Assembly: GCF_900182705.1 (NCBI RefSeq)
Contig: NZ_FXTP01000009.1
Span: forward strand, 1 to 64,000
Direction: 5' to 3'
Source: Gracilimonas mengyeensis
Lineage (GTDB): Bacteria > Bacteroidota > Rhodothermia > Balneolales > Balneolaceae
Length of the DNA stretch: 64,000 nt
Shown here: positions 19,800-30,651 of the stretch, one piece after another
Layout of the letters: each line of letters begins with the position of its first letter
Numbering within the stretch: position 1 is the first letter of the stretch
Made by a program: the position numbers and the translations under genes
Notes under the pieces: model-generated
Seen by the model: only the letters and a program-made list of their open reading frames with translations
What the model was told of the DNA's origin: nothing
The model's database searches: none

Positions 19800-21645
19800 A
19801 AATAACCAGACGCATAGGTGGGCGCTCAAGGCGAATCTGTTTTACTTTAAATTCCTCATCATCAAAACCCTTGAGCTCTTTCATGCTTTCTTTAACGAAA
19901 AAGGTTTTGGAGTTTTTCTCGAGATAAAGCTGCACATCAGGATGATTGAAAACAGCTTCAGAAACCATAATTTCTTTCTCAGAGGCCAGGTCTACCATCC
20001 GGGATGCAATATTAACGGTAGTGCCAAAATAGTCGATGCGACCATTAAGGTTTACGGCCGTGCAATCGCCAAAATGGACTCCGGCTTTAATTTTGAAAGC
20101 TTCGCCGACCGGGGTAGAGGTTGTGAAAATTTGTTGAATACGCTGAACCGCTTTAAGGGCTGATACCGGTTCGGAAAACACAGCCATTACCGAATCACCG
20201 ATGGTTTTTACAATACCACCCCGTTCTTCGGCTACAATATGCTGGATAATCTTAAAGTGCCCCATCACGCGACCAATTGCGGATTCGTCCCCTTCCTGAA
20301 CATACAATTCGGTGGAGTTCATCAGGTCGGTAAACAGCATGGTCACCTCAGAGGCTTTAACCTTGCTGGTGTCTTTCAGGGTTTCTTTGGCAAACAGGGA
20401 AATAAAGTCGACTGAAGAACTGACTTCGCTGGCGTAAATGGCTTCTTCCTTCCAATTCAGTTTTTCAAGATAACAAACCACCTTCTTGGAGGATTTGTTT
20501 TTGATAATCAGGTTGGGTTTGCAAGATAATGTGATTTCCTGGCCATTCAGCTCATCATCGGTCAGGTGGATCGTAATGTTTTCGGCGCCATCATCCCGCA
20601 CGTGGAATTTCAGATGGCCATCATGTTGCATGGAACGGAATACATAGGTGCCTTCAGATAATTTAACCTGAGGGTAACGTTCATCTCCAATTTCCAGATA
20701 TTGCTGAACCTTACGGTGCGGCTTGGAACCCGGCCCGCCCAGGCAATATTTCTTGTCAGCTACTTTTCTGATAAGCGGATGGGGAGTAAAAACGAGATGC
20801 ATGTTGCGGTTGAAATCCAGGGCGTAATCCGCTTCACAATCATCACAATACAAATGCACCCGAACATCTTTCATCTTCCTGAAATTATGCTTGGGTGATT
20901 TACAATGTGGGCAGCATACATCCCAGCTAAAATCGAGGATATCCAGTTTAGCCGCATGCAGAAACACGTTCAGGACCGAGTATTTCTTTTCTCCCCAATA
21001 CTCAGCAAGGGTGTAGGGGTGAATTCGTTCTAAATCGTCATCCTCAGCATATCGTAACAGATCAACCAGTCGGTCAGCGATACGTTTGCGTTTACAAACG
21101 TCGATCAATTTTTCTTTGAGGAAACCCAGCTTGCGGTCAACGCCCCGCTGCAGTTTAGACTTATTGCTTAGTTCGTAAGGTCTTAAGTCTTGAGAAAGAC
21201 TCTCCTCCAGTGTATTCATATACTGGGTAAGCTTTCTCTTTACAAAAGACTCGATATAAAATTTCACCAGCAGAGAAAGATACAGGCTGGATGGAGTTAC
21301 CTTGATTTTAAAGACAATCTTAGTGCCATTCTGGGTGCCGGTGAGTTCGCAAAAGATATCGAGGTCTTTCATAATCCCCATCTTGTAATACCTTTTCATC
21401 CCGTATCGGTAAGGATATTCCCAGGTATAAGGCTCTTGCAGCCAGCTTACGTAAGATTTGAGATTGTTGTGGCTCAGCTCTAAAAAACCTTTGGTGGTAT
21501 TGCGAGAGAGGGAAGTCTGTTGAACCGGGGTGGCGCCTAATTTTTTAAACAGACGGTTAGTATCAGATAGATACGGCCATAGCTTCTCAGGTGTGGCCTG
21601 GAGAGAGTATTGCCATTGGTAAAATTGCTGTTGTCCTTCTTTCAT
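19798..21645 (-). CDS. Class III adenylate cyclase with SRPBCC and DUF5939 domains
   Basis: A 615-aa soluble cyclase. Residues ~5-150 form an SRPBCC/START-like fold (LQATPEKLWPYLSDTNRLF). The middle DUF5939-type region has a zinc-ribbon candidate (CCPHCKSPKH ... LYCDDCEAD). The C-terminal catalytic domain (about 430-590) has the two metal Asp in LFTDLMNST and TIGDSVMAVF. The purine-selecting Lys is in GGIVKTIGD with Asp in GRIDYFGTTVNIASRM, and the last Arg is the transition-state residue. This Lys/Asp pair indicates ATP use. No membrane segment is seen, and the SRPBCC domain may bind a hydrophobic ligand. A Crp-like protein occurs at 62.8 kb, but a link is unproven. Confidence 0.9.
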   Translation of the reverse strand: MKEGQQQFYQWQYSLQATPEKLWPYLSDTNRLFKKLGATPVQQTSLSRNTTKGFLELSHNNLKSYVSWLQEPYTWEYPYRYGMKRYYKMGIMKDLDIFCELTGTQNGTKIVFKIKVTPSSLYLSLLVKFYIESFVKRKLTQYMNTLEESLSQDLRPYELSNKSKLQRGVDRKLGFLKEKLIDVCKRKRIADRLVDLLRYAEDDDLERIHPYTLAEYWGEKKYSVLNVFLHAAKLDILDFSWDVCCPHCKSPKHNFRKMKDVRVHLYCDDCEADYALDFNRNMHLVFTPHPLIRKVADKKYCLGGPGSKPHRKVQQYLEIGDERYPQVKLSEGTYVFRSMQHDGHLKFHVRDDGAENITIHLTDDELNGQEITLSCKPNLIIKNKSSKKVVCYLEKLNWKEEAIYASEVSSSVDFISLFAKETLKDTSKVKASEVTMLFTDLMNSTELYVQEGDESAIGRVMGHFKIIQHIVAEERGGIVKTIGDSVMAVFSEPVSALKAVQRIQQIFTTSTPVGEAFKIKAGVHFGDCTAVNLNGRIDYFGTTVNIASRMVDLASEKEIMVSEAVFNHPDVQLYLEKNSKTFFVKESMKELKGFDDEEFKVKQIRLERPPMRLVI

Positions 21646-21776
21646 TCTATCTAATCCTGTAACTCTATTACAAAAGGTTCGAATGTTGATATTTGAACCC
21701 TTATCTTAGGTTTCTACAAGTAAAGAGTTACTGACACCCTAAATGTTACAAAAATTTTAATAAACGATTATAATTA

Positions 21777-22208
21777 ATGGCTAAAGAACGAACACTCACC
21801 ATTCTGAAACCCGATTGTGTACGCAAAGGACTCATTGGAGAAGTAACCAAACGCATTCAGGAAGCTGGATTTGACATCCTTGCGATGAAAATGACCCGAC
21901 TTACTAAAGATACCGCAGGTGGATTTTACGCGGTGCACAAAGAGCGTCCTTTTTATGATGAACTCTGTGAGTTCATGAGCAGCGGTGCTTGCGTGCCTAT
22001 GATCCTTGAAAAGGAAAATGCCATTGCTGATTTCCGCGAGCTTATTGGCGCTACCAATCCTGATGAAGCGGACGAAGGAACCATCCGTGCGGACTTTGCC
22101 GATAGCGTGGGCGAAAATATCATCCACGGATCCGATTCTGTTGAAAACGGCAAAATTGAAGCCTCTTACTTTTTTGCTGAGTCTGAAGTGGTAGCTAATC
22201 AGGCCTAA
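21777..22208 (+). CDS. ndk: Nucleoside-diphosphate kinase
   Basis: A 143-aa housekeeping kinase moving gamma-phosphate between nucleoside tri- and diphosphates through a phosphohistidine. The N-terminus [14 protein letters not shown] holds the conserved Lys. The catalytic His lies in [12 protein letters not shown] (about residue 117). Length and all motifs are standard. It is divergent from the cyclase gene; GTTACAAAAATTTTAAT lies 30 bp upstream. A weak hairpin with a T tract around 22244-22276 may terminate it. Confidence 0.96.
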   Translation: MAKERTLTILKPDCVRKGLIGEVTKRIQEAGFDILAMKMTRLTKDTAGGFYAVHKERPFYDELCEFMSSGACVPMILEKENAIADFRELIGATNPDEADEGTIRADFADSVGENIIHGSDSVENGKIEASYFFAESEVVANQA

Positions 22209-22478
22209 TAGCTTCCAGCTTTTTTTCTTTAAAAAGTTTGATTAACCCTGCGATATAAACCGTGGGGTTTTTTTATGTCGAAGATTCTCAAACCACCGGG
22301 CGTAATTAGTATTTCCTAATATTTGAATAGAGAAAGGATTATTTGTTTTAAATGGCTTTTTTTTATGAGCAGGCTTTAAATGACAACACTAATTTAACAG
22401 CACAATTCTACAAAGCTTAACATTTTAAGGAACTGGTTTTAGGGATTTTATCAACTAAGGGACTTTAAACACTTAATC

Positions 22479-25456
22479 ATGATTATGAAAACGTTTACGA
22501 ATTTTCTTTTTTCAATTGTAATGCTTCTGGGTTTTTCGATGGGGGTGATGGGGCAGGATATATTATTAGATGATGATTTCGAATCTGGCAATCTAAATAA
22601 TTGGACAGATGCCGCGTCAGATTGGGAAGCTTCTACTACAAGTCCGCTCAATGGAACATATTCATTAAAACATGCTCTGGATAGAGTTGAGTCTGAGAGT
22701 ACTATTTATACATCTATAACAGCCAGCGATTTATCTACAAAAGTTACTATATGGCAATTAAATTTGAAGAACGGAAGCTGGGACCCATCAGGAGGCAATG
22801 ATTTTAGTTTTGTTTTGATGGCAGATGAGTCTGATCCAAGCAGTGAAACGCTAAATGGTTACGTAGTTGGTATTAATTTTAGTGGAACTGATGATCTTTT
22901 AACTTTATGGAAAATTACAGGTGGGAGTGCTAGCTCGTTAATTACTACTGAATTTGATTGGGGTAGTGGCGATTTAGTAGGTATCAAAGTAGAGCGAAGT
23001 AGTTCTGGAGACTGGCAACTATTTTATGATAATGATGGTGATTTTGATAACCTAACGTTAGGTGGTTCTGCAACAGACACTGATCATTCTACATTTTTAT
23101 ATTCTTCCATTTTCTTCGATTATACAAGTACAAGAGCAGGGGAACTTTGGATTGATGATATATTGATTCAGCAAAACGATGAGACTGTTAAGGGGGAGCC
23201 TGCCGATTACCCTTCGACCTTATCAGCAACTGGTTCAATCAAGTCTGTAAACTTGAGCTGGACCGATGCCTCAAGCTCACCCACTCCAGATGGGTATTTA
23301 ATTAAAGCCAGTGATACAGGTTTTGGGACTATTACAGATCCCGCAGATACAAATCCGGAAGCAGAGGATACGGATATTTCAGATGGAATAGCTGCACTTA
23401 ATGTATTGCAGGGGGCTGAAGAGGTTTCCTTTTCAGGATAACAGAAACAACCACCTACTATTTTAAAATCTATCCATATACAAATTCTGGAAGTGATATA
23501 GATTATAAAACAGATGGAACCGTACCTGAAGCCCAGGCAACCACATTGGATACTCCTGATATAGTTTTAAATGAATTTTTGGCAGATCCACCGGGAGGCA
23601 GTGAAGGTGATTTGGAAGGTGATGCAAATAATGACGGAAGTAGAAGCTCGGATGACGATGAGTTTATAGAATTTGTAAATACCGGGAATTCAGATCTCGA
23701 TATTAGTAACTGGATCATTGAAGATGCCGGAGGAACTACGCACACTTTTAGTGATCCAACCATTCTAAAACCTTTACAGGCTGTGGTAGTTTTTGGTGGA
23801 GGAAGTCCTTCCGGAGAATTCGGTGGAGCTTTAGTTCAAACAACAGGTTCTTTAAGTCTTTCAAATACGGGAGATGACATCGTCCTTAAAAATGATTCAG
23901 GAATAGAAATCATAAATTATACGTACGGTAGTGAGGGCGAGGATAATCAGTCTTTAACTAGAAATCCGGATTTATCTGGGAACTTTGAAAAGCATACCAC
24001 TGCTGATACCGAGGACGGCACTGCCTTTTCCCCCGGTACACGTATTGATGGTTCTACTTTTCAGCCCTCTGTAACCATCTCCGGCGATGCCGGTTGGCGC
24101 CTACTTTCATTCCCTGTAACGGGTGGCACGGTAGAAGACATTTCTGATAATACAGCCATACAAGGCATTACCGGCGGTGATAATCCTGATAATGACGCTA
24201 ACATTATCTTATATAAATCAGGTACTGACTTTGGAACTCCTACTAACGCGAGTACAGCCATCGGTGATGGGTATGGGTTTGCTGTTTATTTCTACAATAA
24301 TTCTGTAGCAGGAAGTTCTCCTTTGCCTATCACGCTGGATGCTTTTGGGAGTGAACCGTCAAGTGATGTTACCGTTGATTTGAACGATGCGGATGACTAT
24401 ACCCTGGTGGGTAATCCATATGCTTCCAATTATGATTTATCTCAGGTTTCTGCTGCAGGAGGAACCATTCAGAATGTGATTCATTTCTGGGATGATAACA
24501 ACAATACCTATGTAGAGCAGGATCGCACCACACCATTTATCGTAAGTGACTGGCAGGGTTTCTGGGTAGAATCTCAGGACGGAGCTGAAAGCATTACGTT
24601 CCCCACTTCGGGTAAGACTTCTGATTCTGCTACTCAAAGTTACTTTGCAAAAGCAAAACAGCAGAAAGCAGATATTCACTTTACGTTAAGCTCCGACCAA
24701 TCACTCGATAAAGCTATTCGACTTAGTTTCAGAGAACAAGCACTGGAGGGATGGGACGTGGATGATGCTTCTAAATTCATTCCGATGGTTGCTAATTATG
24801 CGACTATGGCTTTTGTAGGAACGGATGATAAGCCTCAATCTGTATTATCACTTCCAATGGATATTGATGAATCCTATGAGATCAGTCTTAGAGAGTCGAT
24901 TGTGGGGATTGAAAAAGGCACCTATACATTTAGCTGGGAAGGATTGGAAACTGTACCTCAGGATTTCGAAGTGCTGTTGCATGATTATGAAACCGGCGAA
25001 ACACTGAATATGCGTGATTACAGCGAGTACGTGTTTGAGGCCGAAGCAACGACCATGCCCAAGCAAATTGCTCAAAGTTTTTCTGAGCGGCCTGTAGCCC
25101 GTATCCAAAAAGCGAAAACAGAAGAGGCCGGCCGCTTTGGCATTTCTGTGATTTCTGGAACATCCGTGTCAAACGAAGAAGTAGCTGAACCCCAAAAGTT
25201 TGCACTTGATCAAAATTATCCGAACCCATTCAACCCGGTTACGAATATCAAATACTCTATTGCAGAGTCTGGTCCCGTTCAACTATCAATATTCAACGTT
25301 ATGGGACAAAAAGTTACTGATTTAGTAGCTGAAGATATGAACCCGGGAACTTATCAGGTAAGCTGGGATGCCTCAAACATGGCAAGTGGCGTTTATTATT
25401 ATCGTCTGCAGACCAATGCAGAAGTGCTTACTCGTCAGATGACACTCATTAAATAA
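22479..25456 (+). pseudogene. Secreted lamin-tail/fibronectin T9SS protein, split by a frameshift
   Basis: Two reading frames form one gene. The first (22479-23441) has a signal peptide ending near MGVMGQ, a lectin-like domain (about 27-235) and most of a fibronectin type III domain, and stops at TAA 23439-23441 just after EEVSFSG. The other frame picks up exactly there (from 23438) with ITETTTYYFKIYPYTNSGSD, the normal end of that fibronectin strand. The frame then carries a lamin-tail domain (IVLNEFLADPPGGS) and a C-terminal sorting domain starting NYPNPFNPVTNIKYS and ending RQMTLIK. The downstream frame has no good start of its own (TTG 23546). One missing base near 23436-23438 explains it; repaired, the protein would be 992 aa. 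A sequencing error, a recent mutation or a switchable gene are all possible. Confidence 0.9.
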
Positions 25457-25499
25457 TTCAGGATTACTAATTAATAGTTGATTTCCTAATATCAAGATT

Positions 25500-25706
25500 A
25501 TGAAAACTACAATTTACATCGTACTAAGTTTTGTTTTTTCGCTGCTGTTAATACAATTGTTAATGGCCCAGCCGCCAGGGTTGCCTCAAACTCCCTCACA
25601 AGCCCCCATCGATGGAGGCCTGGCATTACTTGCTGCTGCGGGGGGAGGATATGCCCTTAAAAAACTACGTGACCGCAAGAAAATGGATGACAATATTGAT
25701 ATGTAA
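25500..25706 (+). CDS. Small PID-CTERM-like membrane-anchored protein
   Basis: A 68-aa protein. An N-terminal hydrophobic signal (IYIVLSFVFSLLLIQLLMAQ) is followed by a short Pro/Gln spacer and then a tripartite tail: PIDGG, a hydrophobic Ala/Gly/Leu stretch and the basic KKLRDRKK. That tail matches the layout of PID-CTERM sorting signals known from Bacteroidetes, which are thought to be handled by dedicated sorting enzymes. Almost nothing remains between the two signals, so any mature product would be only about 15 residues. It begins 43 bp after the T9SS gene and may share its transcript. Function unknown. Confidence 0.75.
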   Translation: MKTTIYIVLSFVFSLLLIQLLMAQPPGLPQTPSQAPIDGGLALLAAAGGGYALKKLRDRKKMDDNIDM

Positions 25707-25994
25707 GTTGTCAATTTGCCCTCCCAATAATAGAAAGGTTCGGTTGGAGCCTTTCAGATACTGAAATATTTTTGAGCTGTCCATCTAAAGCTAATTAGAT
25801 ATTTATATCGGTTACCAAATCAAATGCTTGCTTTATTTAAAATTGTTGGAATAATTGCGTATATTAGCCAATTGTAAAATTCATTAAGCCGCAGACGCAA
25901 TATCTAAGCTTTCCGTACGTCAGTTTAGTAAAGCTTGAAGGACATATCATCTGCGCAAGCGCATTCGCAAACATTCATTAAATCAGATTAAACA

Positions 25995-26849
25995 GTGGCA
26001 AAAAGTTCTGGAATCTCTACCCGCGAGTCAGAGTCATTAGATCGCTATCTGCACGAAATAGGCAAAGAGAAACTAATTACCCCGGATGATGAAGTCCGGT
26101 TAGCCAAAGAAATTCAAAAAGGTAGTCAGAGAGCATTAGAAGACCTCACCAAAGCTAACTTACGCTTTGTGGTTTCGGTTGCTAAGCAATATCAAAACCA
26201 GGGACTCTCCCTCGGTGATTTGATTAACGAAGGAAACCTCGGCTTGATTAAGGCTGCCAAGCGTTTTGACGAAACCCGTGGTTTCAAATTTATTTCATAC
26301 GCCGTTTGGTGGATTCGTCAGTCTATTTTGCAGGCACTTGCAGAGCAAAGCCGTATTGTACGCCTGCCGCTAAACCGTGTTGGTGCTCTTAACAAAATTG
26401 GTAAAGAGCTTTCTAAGCTGGAGCAGGAATACGAACGTGTTCCTTCTGCTCACGAGCTTGCTGAAAGTCTTGAGATGAGCGTTGGTGAAGTTGCTGATAC
26501 TCTTAAGATATCAGGTCGTCACCTCTCTATGGACGCACCTTTTGCCCAGGGCGAGGATAACCGTCTGCTGGATGTGCTCGAGAACGAAGAAATTCCTAAT
26601 CCCGATTTCGATCTGATGGGTGAGTCCCTAAAAGTGGAAATCGAGCGGGCATTATCTAAGTTGACAACTCGTGAGGCCGAAGTGATTCGTCTGTATTTTG
26701 GAATTGGACGAGAGCACTCGCTTACACTTGAGGAAATTGGCGAACGCTTTGATCTGACTCGCGAACGTGTTCGTCAGATTAAAGAAAAAGCACTCCGTAA
26801 GCTGCGTCATCACAACCGCAGTGCAGCACTGAGAGCATATCTCGGGTAA
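25995..26849 (+). CDS. rpoD: Primary RNA polymerase sigma factor (short RpoD/SigA)
   Basis: A 284-aa group 1 sigma factor of the compact type found in Bacteroidetes and relatives, which lacks the long region 1.1 and non-conserved region. Region 1.2 is [20 protein letters not shown]. Regions 2.1-2.4 include [35 protein letters not shown] and [17 protein letters not shown]. Region 3 is [20 protein letters not shown], and region 4.2 is [22 protein letters not shown] at 25995 is the likely start. The 288-bp upstream gap has no gene and probably carries the promoter. A clear terminator follows. Confidence 0.96.
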   Translation: MAKSSGISTRESESLDRYLHEIGKEKLITPDDEVRLAKEIQKGSQRALEDLTKANLRFVVSVAKQYQNQGLSLGDLINEGNLGLIKAAKRFDETRGFKFISYAVWWIRQSILQALAEQSRIVRLPLNRVGALNKIGKELSKLEQEYERVPSAHELAESLEMSVGEVADTLKISGRHLSMDAPFAQGEDNRLLDVLENEEIPNPDFDLMGESLKVEIERALSKLTTREAEVIRLYFGIGREHSLTLEEIGERFDLTRERVRQIKEKALRKLRHHNRSAALRAYLG

Positions 26850-26875
26850 TAGCCACTTACATATTTACTGTTTTC

Positions 26876-26911
26876 AGCCCTGTGTAATATCGATTGCACA
26901 GGGCTTTTTTT
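26876..26911 (+). terminator. Rho-independent terminator after rpoD
   Basis: A perfect 9-bp stem (AGCCCTGTG 26876-26884 with CACAGGGCT 26897-26905) is followed directly by a run of seven T. It lies 27 bp after the sigma-factor stop. Confidence 0.94.
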
Positions 26912-27038
26912 ATTGATTTAGATTCCAAAAGATCAACACTATAGCTTAGGACTCTTAGAGCAAACATAAAGCTGAATAGCATCAAAAAAATCTAAAGAGG
27001 ACTTATTATAGTCCAATTGATTGCGTTACATTTAGGTT

Positions 27039-29918
27039 ATGAGAAAAATACTTGCCATTATATTCATATTAATTGCGCTTTCTCAATTAGCGGAGGCACA
27101 GCGCTATCCTTTTCGCACCTATTCCATTGAAGAAGGATTGAGTGAATCGGTAGTGTATGATATTGCACAGGATGATGAGGGGTTTATATGGCTGGCTACT
27201 GGTTATGGGCTGAACCAGTTTGATGGGGTTCGCTTTCAGAATTACTTTGAAGAACAGGGTTTGAACAGCAGCCGGATTCGCTCTCTACACAAAGGAAACG
27301 ACGGTCGAATTTGGATTGGCTCGGAAGCAGGTGTTAACTATTGGCAGGCTGATAGTATCTATTCAATAGATGTATTGGCTCCACTGGAAAACACTACAGT
27401 GATAAGTATTTTTCAGGACCGATTGGGAGATATGTGGTTTGGTACCGATGGAAGCGGAGTATGGCAATTAAGAGATGGATCCATATTAACCCAATATTCA
27501 ACCAGCAATGGGCTGGCTAATAACAGGGTACGGGCAATAGCAGAATCGCCAGCTGGAGATTTATGGTTCGCAACACGGGGAGGAGTAACGGTTTTAAGTA
27601 ACGGCAACTTTAGAACATACACCATTGAAAATGGTCTGCCTGCAAACCGTATTCGCGATATTGAAATAGACAATAGTGGTACGGTGTGGATTGGAAGCCG
27701 TAATGGTTTAGTGAAATTTAAGGATGACTCACTTCAGGTATTCAATACCACCGATGGATTGGTAGATAATTTAATACGTTCTATTTCTATAACAGACAGG
27801 GGGGAACTTTGGATTGGCACAGAAGGTGGATTGAGTAATTACGATGGCAGTAAGTTTAGCCGGTTTAACACCTCTTCAGGCTTGTCAAACAATATGATAT
27901 ACTCCTCAATTATCGACCGGGAAGGGAATATATGGCTTGGAACCTATGGAGGAGGCGTAAGTTTGTTTTTGGGAAATTATATAGCAAGTTACGATGAAGA
28001 AAACGGCCTCCCCAATAACCTGGTTACCACTTTTGCTGAAGATGGAGAAGGTCGGCAGTGGATTGGAATGTATGGTGGCGGGATTGTAGCTCTTGAATCA
28101 GAATCTTTTGAGGATTATGGCAAAAATCGTCAGTTGCCGGATGATCAAATATACAAGTTGTTTACAGATTCAAAGCAACGTATGTGGATTGGTATGAGAG
28201 AGGGGCTTGCCAGATTAGAAGATGACGAAATTAGCGTTTTTAGTGATGAAGAGTTTCCCTTCAGAAAAGTACGTCATATTCTGGAAGCATCTGATAGCTC
28301 ATTCTGGATTAGTACCTATGATGATGGTATAGTACGGTACAAGGAAGGCAATTTTGAGCAGATTACTACGGAAAATGGGCTGCCTAATAACACGGTTTTG
28401 GCTGCTGTGGAAGATAACGAAGGTGCCATCTGGATAGCTACTTACGGGGGAGTGAGTAGATATTTCAACGGTGAGTTTCAAAATTTTTCGTTGCAGGATG
28501 GTTTGCCAAATAACGGGGTAATGAACCTTCTAAAAGATGAAGAGGGCCGGATATGGGCTTCAACATTTGGGGGTATTGCTTGGTTTGATGGCCAACGTTT
28601 TAGAAGTATTACCACTGATGACGGATTACCGGACCGGGTGTGCTACTTTATTGAGCAAAGCGAGGACGGTTACTACTGGATTGGAACCACAAATGGAGTA
28701 GTCCGTTTCGACGGACAGGCTTATCTCAATGATGAAGTAAATGAACAGGACCAGCCTGTCTTTCAAGTTATCAATAAGGAAATCGGGCTGGTTGCAGATG
28801 AATTAAATCTGGGCGCGGTGTATGAAGACTCAGAAGGCCGGCTTTGGTTTGGAACCGTAGAAGGCTTTAGCCGTTTTAACCCGGATTTGTACAAACAAAA
28901 TCCAGCTCCTCCCATTGTTCATATTCGTGGGATTAATGCCTCGGGTAGAGAGTATCAACCCGGAAAAGAATTCACCTTATCTCACCAGGAAAATTACATT
29001 GAAATATTTTATACCGGAATAAACTTCACTTCGCCTAACCAGATTTTGTATGAGTATAAACTCAGCGGAATTGATCCGGAGTGGCAGCAGACTTCATCAC
29101 GGAGTATTAAATATCCGTCATTGCCGCCTGGAGAGTACACGTTCAAGGTACATGCCAGAAGTTTAAACGGAAGCTGGAGTCCGGAAATTGAAGAGGTCAA
29201 TTTTCATATCACAGCCCCTTTTTGGATGCAGTGGTGGTTTTGGCTAATAGTTACTTTGATGATACTGGGGATTATTTATTTGTTTTATAACTATTACAGA
29301 GCCCGCAAGATGGTTGATATTGAACGTATGCGGGTCCGGATTGCGAGCGACTTACATGATGACGTAGGAGCTAGTTTAACAGAAATTGCCTTGCAGTCCG
29401 ATTTTCTACAGGCTGGCGATGCAGATTCTGAGTTCAAACAATCGTTGGAGCAAATTGGTAAACAGTGTCGCAAAATTGTATCTAGTTTGGATGATATTGT
29501 TTGGTCTATAGATGCCCGAAACGATACCCTTGGGGATTTAACCGATCGTATGCAGGATTACATCTTACACACACTGGAACCCAAGAATATGGTGGTTCAC
29601 TACGATTTTGATAATCTCAATATGGATAATAAACTACCCGTTGAGGTTAAAGAGAATCTGTATTTGATATTTAAAGAGGCAGTAAACAATATTGCTAAGT
29701 ACTCTAACGGTGATAAAGTGGACATTAAGATGGAAAACCAAAATGGTAGTTTCGAGTTTTTTATCACCGATAATGGAGATACTGGTAAAAGCACGAAGAA
29801 AACCGGTCACGGTTTACGTAACATGGAAATGCGGGCAAAAAGAATTGGCGCAAATATTACTATTGATACTAATGACGGTTTTACCATACAGGTAAAAGGA
29901 AAATTACACTCAAACTAA
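27039..29918 (+). CDS. Two-component sensor kinase with Reg_prop propeller (HisKA_3)
   Basis: A 959-aa membrane sensor. A signal sequence ends near AEAQRYPF, and about 14 periplasmic two-component-propeller repeats (recurring IWIGTxGG.SRF / ENGLPNNxV) fill residues ~25-620. A Y_Y_Y domain follows (about 640-725; FTGINFTSPNQILYEYKL), then one membrane span near WMQWWFWLIVTLMILGIIYL. The HisKA_3 domain has phospho-acceptor His773 in SDLHDDVGASLTE and the HATPase_c domain ends the protein (ENLYLIFKEAVNNIAKYS, GHGLRNM). The response-regulator gene starts 12 bp later, so they are partners. In Bacteroidetes such propellers often sense glycans, but these kinases also occur without glycan loci, as here. 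Confidence 0.93.
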   Translation: MRKILAIIFILIALSQLAEAQRYPFRTYSIEEGLSESVVYDIAQDDEGFIWLATGYGLNQFDGVRFQNYFEEQGLNSSRIRSLHKGNDGRIWIGSEAGVNYWQADSIYSIDVLAPLENTTVISIFQDRLGDMWFGTDGSGVWQLRDGSILTQYSTSNGLANNRVRAIAESPAGDLWFATRGGVTVLSNGNFRTYTIENGLPANRIRDIEIDNSGTVWIGSRNGLVKFKDDSLQVFNTTDGLVDNLIRSISITDRGELWIGTEGGLSNYDGSKFSRFNTSSGLSNNMIYSSIIDREGNIWLGTYGGGVSLFLGNYIASYDEENGLPNNLVTTFAEDGEGRQWIGMYGGGIVALESESFEDYGKNRQLPDDQIYKLFTDSKQRMWIGMREGLARLEDDEISVFSDEEFPFRKVRHILEASDSSFWISTYDDGIVRYKEGNFEQITTENGLPNNTVLAAVEDNEGAIWIATYGGVSRYFNGEFQNFSLQDGLPNNGVMNLLKDEEGRIWASTFGGIAWFDGQRFRSITTDDGLPDRVCYFIEQSEDGYYWIGTTNGVVRFDGQAYLNDEVNEQDQPVFQVINKEIGLVADELNLGAVYEDSEGRLWFGTVEGFSRFNPDLYKQNPAPPIVHIRGINASGREYQPGKEFTLSHQENYIEIFYTGINFTSPNQILYEYKLSGIDPEWQQTSSRSIKYPSLPPGEYTFKVHARSLNGSWSPEIEEVNFHITAPFWMQWWFWLIVTLMILGIIYLFYNYYRARKMVDIERMRVRIASDLHDDVGASLTEIALQSDFLQAGDADSEFKQSLEQIGKQCRKIVSSLDDIVWSIDARNDTLGDLTDRMQDYILHTLEPKNMVVHYDFDNLNMDNKLPVEVKENLYLIFKEAVNNIAKYSNGDKVDIKMENQNGSFEFFITDNGDTGKSTKKTGHGLRNMEMRAKRIGANITIDTNDGFTIQVKGKLHSN

Positions 29919-29930
29919 AAACCGGATAAG

Positions 29931-30563
29931 ATGGCAGTTATAGGAATTGTTGAAGACAACAAAAAAATCAGAGATCTAATACAGCGTTATCTTGATATGC
30001 AGGATAAAATGGACTGTCCGGTTGCGGTTGATTCCGTTGAGGAAATGCTGGAGCATCTGAAAGAGCATCAAAAGCCTGATGTTATTTTGATGGATATTCA
30101 GCTGCCGGGGATGTCGGGTATAAAAGGGATGGAAATCATCAAAGAAAAATACCCTGAAATCGAAATCATCATGCTGACGGTTTACCATGATTCTCACAAA
30201 ATCTTTGATTCCCTGAAAGCAGGCGCATCCGGTTATCTGTTGAAGCATACTTCTTTACCTGAAATTAAGGAATCAATTGAAAGCCTGTTGAAAGGTGGTG
30301 CCCCGATGTCACCACAAATCGCCCGTAAAGTGATCTCACATTTCAATGAAGAGACGCCCAAGAAAAATGAGAACAGTGCACTTACCAATCGTGAACAAGA
30401 CATCGTAAATGGATTGGTGGATGGTCTCAGTTATAAAATGATTGCTGATCGCTACGATATTTCTATTGATACGGTGAGAGCGCATATCCGGAACATCTAC
30501 AAAAAATTACACGTTAATTCTAAGGCCGAAGTTATAACCAAATCTTTGCGTGGCGAGATCTGA
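29931..30563 (+). CDS. NarL/LuxR-family response regulator
   Basis: A 210-aa response regulator. The receiver domain has acidic residues in GIVEDN, phospho-acceptor Asp55 in VILMDIQLPGM, a conserved Thr/Lys pair (LTVYHD, YLLKHT) and an intact output domain. The LuxR-type HTH is NREQDIVNGLVDGLSYKMIA followed by SIDTVRAHIRNIYKKLHV. It is transcribed with the propeller kinase. Targets are unknown; the lipoprotein and outer-membrane genes just downstream are natural candidates by position. An imperfect CACATT/AATGTG inverted repeat follows the stop. Confidence 0.95.
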   Translation: MAVIGIVEDNKKIRDLIQRYLDMQDKMDCPVAVDSVEEMLEHLKEHQKPDVILMDIQLPGMSGIKGMEIIKEKYPEIEIIMLTVYHDSHKIFDSLKAGASGYLLKHTSLPEIKESIESLLKGGAPMSPQIARKVISHFNEETPKKNENSALTNREQDIVNGLVDGLSYKMIADRYDISIDTVRAHIRNIYKKLHVNSKAEVITKSLRGEI

Positions 30564-30651
30564 TTTCACATTAACATGTTATACAATGTGAGATTGTGTA
30601 CTTGTATTTTAGATACAGAAACCTGAGCCAAAGTAGTAAATGGAGCATATT

